64,000 nucleotides of DNA. It comes from Gyrodactylus bullatarudis. Lineage: Eukaryota > Platyhelminthes > Monogenea > Gyrodactylidea > Gyrodactylidae. The notes under the pieces are model-generated. The model saw only the letters and a list, made by a program, of their open reading frames with translations, ran no database searches and was not told the origin of the DNA. This document shows, one piece after another, positions 1 through 11,600 of the stretch. The position numbers and the translations under genes were made by a program. Position 1 is the stretch's first letter; each line of letters starts with the position of its first letter. The stretch covers positions 67,397-131,396 of the forward strand of contig SSNU01000074.1 of assembly GCA_012064415.1 (NCBI GenBank), in the 5' to 3' direction.

Positions 1-120
1 TTACTATTTCTTTCATAATTTGTAAATTATTATTTTCATTCATCTTTTAACTTTTATCATTATCAAAGAGACACTACTGATGAACCTTTGAGAAATGTAC
101 ATTTGGTGTTAATATATTCT
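1..120 (+). mobile_element. Penelope-like element, 3'-terminal fragment
   Basis: This non-coding stretch contains the segment with ACTGATGAACCTTTGAGAAA and is nearly the same as the reverse complement of 23985-24105, which sits at the 3' end of a PLE copy with recognisable coding remnants. It also matches about 3985-4075 and 49400-49430. It is therefore the 3' tail of a PLE in plus orientation, cut by the window edge. It lies in an intron or downstream part of the minus-strand sorting nexin. Confidence 0.6.
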
Positions 121-395
121 TTTTCTACTTTTCAAATAATGATTTTATGTGGATTTTCGGACGTATTTGAAAATTTACGTGAATATTTCTATCGTAATGC
201 AATATTGTTCAAATTTCGTTTATACAATTATAAAATTAATTTCAATTTTAAAAAAAGAGAATGATATGGAATCAGCATCTTTGAACGAATAGTTCTCTTA
301 TTTTATTTACACATTTTAAGTTTATTTGAATAATTTTCGAATACAATTAATAACAACTAACATACAAAAAAAGTGATCAATAAGAAAATACTCAC
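121..395. other. Intron of sorting nexin gene, no exon seen
   Basis: On the minus strand this follows the donor GTGAGT (390-395), so it should be intron of the sorting nexin. I see no further exon before the left edge. Positions 147-187 are a copy of a 41-bp segment found again at 49619-49659. Confidence 0.5.
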
Positions 396-1720
396 GTTAC
401 ACAATAATTTGCAAACCTAATGAAATTGAACCTGGTCTGATCAAAAAATCTCTCGTGATCCATCATGAGTTGATAAAATTCGAGGGGAATTTCAAATGGT
501 TCATCACAGGTGATAAAGACACGATCAACATTTCCATTTTGATCGTTTGTAACAGAGATCATATTTTGCAATTCATTCAACGAGGTTAGTAAGAGTTTAA
601 CTTCAGAGCTAAACATGAACCCTGGCTGAAAGAGTTTCCTCATCTTTCTCATTAAAATTAAGAATGAATAAAGATTGAGAAAGTTTATGCGCTTCATAAA
701 CTGTTGAAATTCATGATTGACAACTGAGTTTTCAAAAAAATACTTTTCAACAGAATTTATCACCGGTTTTTTGATAACTGATTCTTTCCAGGACAAATGG
801 AAATTTTGCAATAATCTCACATCAGAATAATGACTCTTGCGAATAGAAAAGTCCTTTTTTGGTCCTTTTAGTATATTTATCAAGAGGCCATTGATAAAGT
901 CTGGCTGTGAAACAAAGTCCATTAGGTGAAGAAGGATTGTTGATGCAGTAAATTCTCTTAGCAAAGCATAAAGAGCATCGAGAATATGATGATTTTTAAA
1001 GTTGTTCCCTTGACTTAATGAACAATGAATATAAGAAATTTTTGAGTGAAGATTCAGCGAATTTGAGCGATAAAAGTAGGCAGGAGCTGTATCAATAGTA
1101 CCAATGTCAAGGAAGTTATTTGTCTGTTTTTTACTTGTCTTTTTGTATGTTATTAAACAGTTACATGGACTGAAATTGAACTCTCTCATAATAATTTTAT
1201 CTGATATTGATAGCAAATATCGGTATTCAATTGTTCTTGAAAGCATAGCATAATGCGTGTGAGGACCAAGCTTATTGAACGGATTGTCATTAATAACATT
1301 ATTTTGGAATTTCGCCTCAGCAATTAGAGGTTGAATATGTTGGTAATGTTGGATTATAAGAGGAATAATTTTTCTCGATACAAATTGTCCAATATCGATG
1401 GAAGTAAAACGAACCAAGAGAGAATTAAAAAATCTGTAGAGATAATAGCGAATTTCGGAGAGAAAATCAAATCTTTCCCCGAATGAGTACCAGGAACAAA
1501 TGAACTTCTCCAGAATCTTGTCAAAGAAAAATTCAATGGTAGAGTTTGTGGAATGCGGAACGTTAAGATAAATTTTTTGAGGACATTTTCCCTTGATATT
1601 TTGAATGAAAATCAGTTGATAGATTTCCCTTGGGTTTAAAAAGAGCTCTTACTTGAAAATAACATCGAGATTATAACCAATAATCAGGGAAACTATTGCT
1701 ATCAGTATATTCAACTCCAT
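396..1720 (-). CDS. Sorting nexin with PXA and RGS domains, SNX13/SNX14 family (5' part, partial)
   Basis: This is the N-terminal part of an RGS-PX sorting nexin; family members are anchored in the ER or endosomal membrane and act in lipid handling and contact sites. The reading starts at ATG 1720-1718, preceded by an in-frame TAA. About 22 residues (1653-1720) form a hydrophobic anchor. Then comes one long exon, 396-1628, ending at donor AAC|GTGAGT. Residues about 53-255 match the PXA domain (KFICSWY, EIRYYL, LLREF and SQPDFIN resemble conserved blocks). Residues about 310-428 match the RGS-like domain and end in a DHERFF block like that of SNX13. PX and nexin-C domains would lie left of the window. 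Joining the first 22 codons to the PXA exon needs a 24-nt intron (1629-1652), because the unspliced frame has a TAA there. Whether it is SNX13 or SNX14 is unclear. Confidence 0.8.
1629..1652 (-). other. Candidate 24-nt intron in the sorting nexin
   Basis: On the minus strand the sequence begins GTAAGAG, has a CTCTTTTT tract and ends CCCAAG. Removing it joins phase 2 to phase 2 (AA|G) and deletes an in-frame TAA, linking the ATG and hydrophobic anchor to the PXA-domain frame. No other AG before the PXA block gives the right phase. An upstream exon elsewhere would be the alternative. Confidence 0.45.
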
Positions 1721-1878
1721 ACTAGCTGATAATTTTACATTTTAATCTAACGAAAGAATTTCCCTTTTGAATACTCCTCTAATAAGAACGAACTAAAAAT
1801 CATGTAAAACCTTTATTGTTTTAATCATACTAAGCTGATCAATTGCGGGTATTTGAATGATAGATTCACTCATTTCAG
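1721..1878. promoter_or_regulatory. Short divergent intergenic region
   Basis: Only 158 bp separate the two outward-facing ATGs, so the promoters or 5' UTRs of the sorting nexin and UNC80 must be shared or overlap. I see no clear TATA box placed for either gene. Just before the UNC80 ATG stands CACTCATTTCAG, which looks like a 3' splice site. A cis-spliced leader exon or spliced-leader addition is possible. Confidence 0.4.
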
Positions 1879-2643
1879 ATGAGCAATAGTCAAAAATTCT
1901 CGATTCCTATTGCTATACAGACATTTTTCTTGTCGCAATCGAGCTCTTTCCTTCAAGTTCCTAGTTCTAGACCAAATGTCTGTCTTGTAAGTTTTGAATT
2001 TAATATTTTGAAGAATTTTGAAAGAGTTCTCGTCCAAAATATCCTACATGGCCGTTCATCTGCCCTATGCGAGGCTATTCATTCAATTTCACGGTGGGAT
2101 CTTATCAAATTTGCTCTTCCTCATGTTATGGTTTGTTCAGAAACTCTTTTCAAGGAAAAATTAAAAGAGTTGGACACATCTAATCTCATCGAACGAAGAA
2201 CTCCACTCACATTCGACACATCGGAAACGAAGCTACTTTACACTTTTCATTGGATTATTTTAGACGCCGCATCAGAATGTGAAGACACTGATGTTTGTGG
2301 ATATAAAAAACGATATTTATTTCATGATATAAATAGCCTCCAGTATTTTATAACAGCATTTAGTCCGATCATTGAGCGACTTATTCCCGAAGACTTTAAC
2401 ACCCTCAAATTAGAATCCGGTCTTCGTCTATGGCTACCCCTAAAGACAAAAATATCCCCTCCAGATACCAGTTTCAGCCTATGTCTACTATTCCCTTACA
2501 CTTCGGTCAATTTTTCTTCCTTGAGATCTAGCCAATTCCAAATTAACAGCTTCTCCAATGGTCTCGTCTGTGACAGTAGCAAAGACTCTTCAGTACAAAG
2601 TTTGGATAGCTACATGAACATCTTCATTGGAATTTTATTTCAC
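1879..2643 (+). CDS. UNC80: UNC80 exon 1 (N-terminal conserved region)
   Basis: Starts ATG-AGC; the first residues lead into an IPIAIQTF block, then FERVLVQNILHGRSSAL and SISRWDL, ETKLLYTFHWIILDA and SGLRLWLP, all strongly like the N terminus of animal UNC80. It ends at TTTCAC|GTGAGT in phase 0. The open frame continues to 2760 but the extra residues do not fit the family. Between codons CTT and AAT a 27-nt in-frame segment (1987-2013) adds 9 residues that vertebrate UNC80 lacks. Confidence 0.92.
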
Positions 2644-5600
2644 GTGAGTATTCCTTATAAACTCTTGATTTTATTACTTGCTTCACGATTTCAACCAATT
2701 CTACGGTATGTCAAACAGTTATGGTTTATCTTGATTGCTATTTCCGGGGGGAAATTTTAATCGAATAAAATAGAAATCCATCTTCTTTCAGTATCTTGTA
2801 AAATAATTTCAATTATAAATATAAATATATATAGCTATTGATCGATTTTCAACTTGGGAACAAGTGTCATTTACATCTCATATGTTCATGCTGCTCCTGT
2901 CCTCTATATACGAACACCTAACAACTAAACATAAATATGCTGAAAATATTTTCATTCATCTATAAATATACAATATAAATGAATGAATGAATGTAGTTTC
3001 TGATAATAAGCTATTGTCCATTCCATTTTCTAGAGTTTCTAAATTAGATTTTCCTCGTTTTACACATTTGTAATTATTTTTTTTCTATGGAGTTTATTTT
3101 TAATTCCTCATTAAAACTTTACATGTAAATTTGGGTAATGTCCCATGCCTTGATCAAAAATTGATGTTTTAACCGAGAAAAAGACATCTTTGAAAATCTA
3201 AATGGAAAAACTTCATTTTCTGATATACCCATTTTTCATAAAATCATCAAAATTTAATTTGTTCTAGTAGTAAAATTCATTGAAAAAATCTTGACGCGTG
3301 TTCAAAAATTGTCATTTCCAATTGAGATTTTGTATATCAGAAAAAACTCAAAAATGTATGGTTTTATGAGAAAATTGGCCTACTCAAATTTTCATGATTC
3401 AGAATTCTTTGGTATTTTGTTGATCTGAATGAAATTACTTTGGTAGTTTCATGCTTGAAAATAAGATAGATGATAAATAGGTAACCAAGGTGTCAGGCTG
3501 GAAATAATGGCAGAAAAGTGAAAAAAATAAAGTGAAGCAATCAATTCTTGGACGACCTTTTAAGAGGGGCTCAGCCGTAAATCATCTTCAGGTGTTATAT
3601 TTAGATACACGTAGTAAAATGCATAGCATATTTACATCTTTTAAGTGCGTAAAAAGATGGAATTTTATTTCTGCAAAAGTAGGGGAAAAATATTGGCCTT
3701 GAATATCTAAATAAAATTTTTTGTTGTTCTTGAGAATTGTCGATCATGCCAAAACTACTAAAAATTTCAAGTCTAACCAGGTCACACAAGTCAATCTAAT
3801 GATGAATTAATTACTAATTTACAACTTAATAAATTTATATCAACCAGACTTGTGTGTTCGAAGAATTATTCCTATAACCTTGAACTACCTTGGAGCTTTT
3901 TCACCTTTCTTTTAAATATGACTTAGATTTTTGGTGTTTGAATTCTGATTTTCTTTTACTAATATATTTACAACAAAAATATTAAATTATTATTTTCATT
4001 CGACTTTTATCCTTTACAAAGAGACACACTACTGATGAACCTTTGAGAAATGTACATTTGGTGTTAATATTATCTTGTTTATACTTTTCCAATAATTGAC
4101 TTTATTCTTTTCTTGTTATTGTCTGACAAAACTGCACTCGTTTAAAGCAAATAAAGTCTGAATTCTTGATTAATTTAGAATTCTTCTGCTCTGCTCCAAG
4201 GACAAATCACTTTCATACATCTGAAATGTACAAGATTAATCATTGATTTGTGTATTAATTTCAAGTATCAGTACGCACGGGAAAATGGGAATACACCGTT
4301 CATTTATCCTTTCCATCTCCAGAATAAACTGAGAAATAAAAGTATATATACATCACTCAATACTCTAGTGAGTGTGAAAAAAATCCTTCTCAGTTTCGAA
4401 CATGATGATGGGGGAAGTAATCAATAAAATCTATGCGATCTTAATATAAAAAATAAAGCACTTTGTGGAAAGCATCGATTCGAGGTTATTCGCAAGGTTG
4501 GAGAAAGCATTATATATTTAGACTAGGGTAATAGAAAATTTCACAACTTTTTCGGCCATCTGCTCTCATTCGAATTGAATTTCGAGATAAAAATTTTAAA
4601 TTTTGTTCTGACATACAAAATTTCATTTGAAAATTACAATTTTTAAACCCGACCCAACAAATTTTGAATGAAAGTTACTACGATTATTAATAAAATTTAC
4701 GTTTTATGACTTTTCAGATGGGAATTATTCTGATAATATTTTAAAATCCCTTTGCTACATCCTTTTCTGAAGATTTTAATGCGTTATTTTCAACTATTCT
4801 AGACAAACAATTGAGATAAGCGAAACACAATAGCTATTCAGAACAATCCCATTGAATATTTTAAGCACATTTCAATATCGCTCAGAAATCGTGGATTAGG
4901 CTACTCAGTCTGAAAATTTTTTTTGCCCTTTTGAAAAGAATTCTATCTTATAGATATGGTCACATGCAGTCTGAGTCTTTTCAATCGTATCATAAATCCT
5001 TTCTGGTATACTTTTTAATTTTTAACCCTGTTGTAACTTTAGTAAATGATTTCTGTGCCAAAAGAGGGACATATTTCTGTTGCATAGAATTTTTAGGAAT
5101 TTTTTGTTTTGAGAATAAATTCCGGGCTCCTTTTTGAAGTTTCTATTTCTATAAAAGAACAAATTTTTCTCTCTAACCATTTTCACAGAAATTCTTATTT
5201 GAAATAGAATCTTTCATAATAAAATTCAACTATTTCGATCTAAATAAAAATTTAGAAAAAAATACTAACATTTTCTAAAACGATGGTAAAATTCGTTTTT
5301 CTATGATTTATATGGGATATTATACAAAAAATCGGCATTACCATCAAGGTAAAATTAAACGACTAAATACCGAAATTTGGGATCAAAATTAAACTAAAAT
5401 TTCGATTTTGGTCCTTGATATCCGATTTACCGGCCAAAAAAATTAATATTGGATGATTTAACCTCGTAAAAATCGAAAATTTCAGATGGCTCGAATTCCC
5501 ACAATAATTAAGAATTTCCCTCAACTTCCTTTGTCATTTTGGAGTTTTTTTGTCTATATTTTGATCAGTGATCTTTTATAAGAACCCAGATGATGACGGC

Positions 5601-8600
5601 ACTGATCTGTGGATTAAAGAGAAATTAATTATCAATACACTTTTAAAGCAGACCTGAGTTCTCTCATACTACCCTTACTTATATGATCTTTGTCACTCTT
5701 TTCTCTTCATATTTTTGCTATTAATGTTGAGTTTTTTGGTGTTCTTCAGCTTTCATTATCTTCTTTTTACTTATTTTCATTCTGAATTTTGTTTCTTTCC
5801 ATGTTTTTGCTATTAATGTAGAGTTTTTGGGTGTTTTTTATGGAACTATATAGCTTCTTTCTATTTTCCACCTGTTTACTAAACCCCCTGATTTTCACCA
5901 CATCAGAATCCAGATCATCTCTCGAGTAAGTAAAAAGATTTTAAAACTTTTGAAATGTCAAACTAATATTATAATTTATAAGATGTTAGCTCATTTCAAT
6001 CAAGCTCACTAAAATCAGTAAAATCAATTTAGAAAATTATTGTATTGATTTTTAAATTAATAAAACAGTTAAATTTCCTTCAGAGTTTTTCTCTATTCTT
6101 CTTCAGTAACAGTATTATCTTTATTATTTTTTCATCCCTAAAAAGTTGAAAGAAATATAGAGGATGTGAAATATGAATGGAATTCATTTAACATCATTCC
6201 CAAACCTCTCACCAATCCCCCCTTCACAATCTATCCCTGTTTATAGTATAACCATATATGTACATATTCTTTCATTATTATTTTTATTACTATAATAGAA
6301 TGAGTATTTTTGCACTGAATGTGATGCTTCAGTGTACATACAAAGCAATCCTCTTAAATATCGTATCTTCTATTTATTTATTTATTCATTAATTTTGTAT
6401 TTTTTTCGTTGATTCTCAATCTACAACTATCTATAATCTTACATTACACTAAGGAAAAAATTTCTATTTGGGACCTACTCCGGAGTTTTCGTGAATCAAC
6501 TGAGTTTACAAAAAAACTCAATATTTTATTTCGGATAGCCAGGAACAAATTTAATTTTTTTAGTTCCATTGTGGAATGAGCCCACAAAGATTTCTGGAAA
6601 AAAATTAGTTCGTTTTACGAAAAAAAGATATTCCTACAAATTTGCAGAAGTAATAAAATTTAAACAGGAATGTTTACATTTTTGATAATAGATAATTTGT
6701 TTGCCAATATATGCTCACATTTTGGATGATTCAAGTCTTTTGAATCTAAGAATTCATTTTGTGCATCTAAAGGACAACATAACATCTGATAAGTGATTAA
6801 TTTTCAATCATTTTCGATAATATCATTTCCATTTTTAAGTGACTGAACAAGAATGAGGTGTCAAAACAGTGACTCCTGTATTTGATTGATTTTCTAGGTA
6901 TTTCTAACTTCTATTTAGCTCACCAGAAATGATTTTGTAATGGGAAAATATTAATTTACTCAATAAAATTACACCATGAAAAAAGATACTTGAGTCATAG
7001 AAGAACATTTTTTGGTAATTACAGTACCTAATTTCAGATTTTCAAAATTTCGCATTTCTTTAAAAATACCTATAGAATTTCTATAAATTAAAGTCATTTG
7101 AAATTTATTTTACAGAATCAGGAATTTTCGCTCATATCGTCTGAAATCAATAAAAATCTTACAAAGGTTGAAAAAGTGGAAGTTTGGTGCATTTTTGAAA
7201 TTCAAAGAATAGCCTAATTTTGGCCAGATTGGTTAAAAGGTCTGAATCTGTATGTAAATAAGTATCAGGGGGGATGGCTTTTTAAGAAAGAATGCATTTC
7301 CTATAAGAATTCCAGATTGAGCTTTTGAGTCATAAGTTTATTAGATTTGACGATAAATTAGCTCGAACGGAACGAGAACAGCTTGATAAATTACGTCTGA
7401 TCAGACTATTTTTCGAGAATTCTGTGAAAAATTGTCAACTTTCATTTGAGCCATCTGATCAGCAAACTGGTGACGAGCCGAAGATGCTATTTCAAACTAG
7501 CAAAAATCTGGATGGTTACCACTAGAAAAAGGAGTAATCTTCCAGATGATGCAAATTGTTTAGGATCTCACCTACCTTGGCGATAATTTCAATGGATCTA
7601 GTTTCAATTTATTTTGTTGCTCTAATTATGAATAAGTCATTTTTATTTATTCCAAATTAAATTTCAATGAAAGCATCTACCAAGATAAACATCATCTTCC
7701 ACTTTTAAAATTGATTTCAGACTTTGAATTCGATCATCACAAGGATGAAAGAAGAATGCTGAATTTACATTAGAAAGCGGGAGCGAGTGTTTCTGTGTGT
7801 GGTATATACTGAGTGATCTTTAGAGGGAAAGAATAAAATTTAATAGAAAACATACTACTTAACAGATTAATAGTGAATAGTACATGCATGTGAATATGTT
7901 ACTTACACCACCCCTAGTTTTTTTTCACTTAAATCTAATTTTCCCCTTGCCCTCAACATGCCCGATGGGATCTCCCGAAAATTGCCTTTCCTAGGGTAGG
8001 GTTATGAAAAATAAGTTCAAATACATATGAGTAGGCGAGAGTTTAGCATAGATCAATAGTTTTCTGGTATGCTTCACAAAATGTTCTTGTGTGTTCGAGT
8101 GATTTTTCAGACAATCTGTATATTTCTGAGGGCATTCTCCCTGAGTATACGTTTAAATGGAAATTTATTCTGAACAAAGAGTTCAATCTCGCTATTTTGT
8201 ATAAATTTTTTTAGTGCTAGTTTTTTGAAAAAGCCACCAATACTATTAGTTTTCTGAAGATTAGAGTTAAAATTCCTAGCAAAGTTCTTTGATTCTAAAT
8301 GGATTTCAATAATTAACTTTAAAAACCATAAGATTTTCTTTGCAGGACGTTTCGAGTTCTGTACAGAAACATAGTAACTTTTCTAGGAAAAAATTTGGCA
8401 AGATTTGTTCTGTTTTTTGATAAATCTCCAAATATAATGGAAATGTTATTCTACAGTAGCAATAAAAACCTGTTAATTCTCGATTAATTTATGTTTAAAA
8501 TTTTTTTCTTCTTTTCAATGATCTTTGCCAATAAAATCATTTAAAACTGACAATTCCATGTTTAATGAACAATACATGCTTTTGAAGAAATCCATTGAAT

Positions 8601-11600
8601 AACTCATAACATCTCTTTTGAAGGGGGATAAAATTTCGTAATTCTCCTTAAATTTTCCATTAGAAATGAAGAGAAAGCTCGATTATCCTTGAAAATAACG
8701 AATTCTGATTGGTACAATCCGATCTAGGATCGAAATACATTAACCAGTGTATTGCTTAATTAAAATAGACTCAACAAAGCCTACAACTACAGTTCGAAAA
8801 AATTTATTATTATTAATCTAATACTAATTAGGCAATAGAGGAGGTAAAGAACCTTCTCATTATGAATAATCTTAATTTTGAAATCTGCTAATTTTGAAAT
8901 TAACTCTTTATATAAGCTTAGGTTTTAGATTAATCTATCGAGATTTTCATTGCTAGCTTTTTTAGGTTGCCAAATTCTGGAATATTATTATAGCGTAATC
9001 CTTGACGGTTAGAGCTTATTATGAAGGAATGATTTAATAAGGGTAATTGATTTCAGCTCTCTTCTAGTTGTTTACTTCAGTTTGATGGTAAAATATAGAA
9101 AGAACGTTTTTTTGAAAAACCTCTCACACAGATCGAAGAAAATATAGAAAGAAACATTTATCGAGAAATCATACTCGTAGAGTAAGAAAATCTTATCACT
9201 TTGAATTCATCTCTTGAAATAAAAAGTTAGCTGTTTTCAAGGTCTAAGCACATTAATTTTTTTGGGACAATATCTTCTAAACTAAAGGTTGGTTTTCTGG
9301 AAAAACTTGTATGTTCATTTTCAGCGTATTCTGAAACTATACACAGTAACTCAAAGATTTACCTCTGGGTCATTAAGGGTTAAAGTTTGACTGGGTTTCC
9401 AAAAATCTTTCAAGAATATAAATTCTGTAAAAAATTCCTAATTCATCAAGTGTGTATTTCAATTAATTAGCATGCCTTCTCACTTGATAGATCACCTTCT
9501 TTTCCTTCTAATGCCCACGAGGGAGTTGTGAGGAATATCATGAATGTTCTCTTGAATTTTCGCCAAAGTCTAGGCTTCAAGAAAACAAGAATTTTTTCCC
9601 CATCAAAACCAATTTATTTTAACAATTCGCAATTTCTCCTCAAGAGCAGGCAAAATTAATTAATTAATGGATAGAAATGGGAGAAGAAATTTTCTTGTAA
9701 AATTTACTCTCTTTCTTCTGTGTTCATCAATTTTCTCTTGTTTGCCTCCTTCTTCTGTATTTTTTTTCTTATTCTATTATTTCATTCTTCATTTATTTCT
9801 GAGACGTACATATTTTTCTGATGAAGATGTTCTCATTGTTGATTTTGTTTTCTTGTAGCTGTATTTCTGTGGCATTTTCTTTAAATTTTCACTCTTTCTC
9901 CCCTCCCCCCCTGACTGAAAAATTTATTTATCTCAACTCAATTTCACTTCCAATGACAGTAACATCACAAAAATGAGTGTCTAGAATGGGAATGGGGAGG
10001 GCAGTATGATCTTTCCTCTATTTTCCCATTTTTTTACTTTCGATGCTGAATTTTCATTAGAAAAATTACAAAATTTCCACCTAATGAACAGCGTGTGTGA
10101 ACTGAGTAATTGCAAGTGAGTGAGAGTAAAAAGGGGAGAATTTTTCAGATTTACTCAAGGTGAGGTGATGGGAATCTTTTATCCAAAATTACATTATTCA
10201 TTCACAGATTGATCAGGAAATTGTTTCGCTTCTCACAATCAATTCGATTTGAGAAATCCCTTCTCCTATAGCGTACTTAGTAAAAGACCAAACTTTAGAT
10301 ATCTTTTATATGTTATGAAAACCAAAGTCTTAATGATGGAAATTTTCTGGTCTTTAGAGAAAAAAATATCTTTTTGATGGAGTCCAAGGTTAAATTAAAC
10401 AATTTTTAATGATATGATATCCATTTTTTATCCCACAACCCAATAATTTTGTTCCTGAGATTCTTGTAACAACCGTATATCAAGTTGATGTTATCAACTA
10501 GCTTTATATATTTGTATATCTCCTGCTAATGAACGAATTGACAATGATCATAGTGGAGATCAATAATGATTTGTGACTTTCTTATTATTAGATTTGCATC
10601 AGACAGGGGATCTGATAAAAAATGGTTTCATCCTCATTTTATCTACTCTTTTCTATATTCTCTCATAGTCTTGCGGCATATTTCATTTTTCTAATATTAT
10701 TTTTCTTCCCTCGTTAACATCTTCTTGCCCTTTTTTTCTTACACTGCATTTTCTGTGTGTCAGTTTATGGGGGCTAGATGAATAGAGTAATCAAATTGGG
10801 GAGAAATGTGAAATAAATTGTTCTAATTATAATTGATTTCCTTTTTAAAATACAAAGCAAACTTTTTACGTCTCTGTATATATTAGAATGGATCCCTATT
10901 AACCCTCAAAGTCCCTCGGTGATAGTTCTATCACACATTATTTTAGCAACTCATTACCATTCATTCAAGCCTCAGAAAATACTTCGTTTACCACCCATTC
11001 GATTGAAAATTTATTAATCTCCTGGAATACGCAAAGATCTAGGTTCTATCATTTGTCAAACTCGTGCTATACTAATTTAAAGAAAGTTGATTTTTTTTCA
11101 AAAGATTTTTGTTTAAAACGTCTTTTTGGAAAATCTACTTCCCAGGGTCATAGATAAAAAGTAAGATAACTTTTATCAAGAAATCATACCTCTAGAATTC
11201 AAATATGCAATTGCCTGAACTATATCTGCTAAGGCTACAAATATGACCCATATTTTGATCGGTAACTTTTGAACCAAAAATAATTGCGTAGATAACTGTA
11301 GATTCGTATTCAGCCTATTCAAAAACCATAGGATAGACAAAAGATTGAATGCGAGTCATGAAAAAAAATTCTCTGGGACTTTAAGGGTTATTTTAAACGC
11401 TGTGAACTAAAAATTTAAATTGACTATAACGTTGTTCTCTTGCTACCTGACTATGTTGTCTTCTGGCTTGTATTGGTATATCTGCAGAAAAAGAAAGGAG
11501 AGAGAAAGGTGTAGTATTTATTAAAGAATAAAGATTATAAATTACAGTGATCGTTATAGTAATCAGAATTATTAGAGTAATAACTCATCACTTGAAGGAA

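Noticed and set aside
2644..2760. Continuation of the exon 1 frame to a stop at 2760
   Set aside because: A good GTGAGT donor at 2644 is phase-matched to exon 2, and the extra residues do not resemble UNC80.
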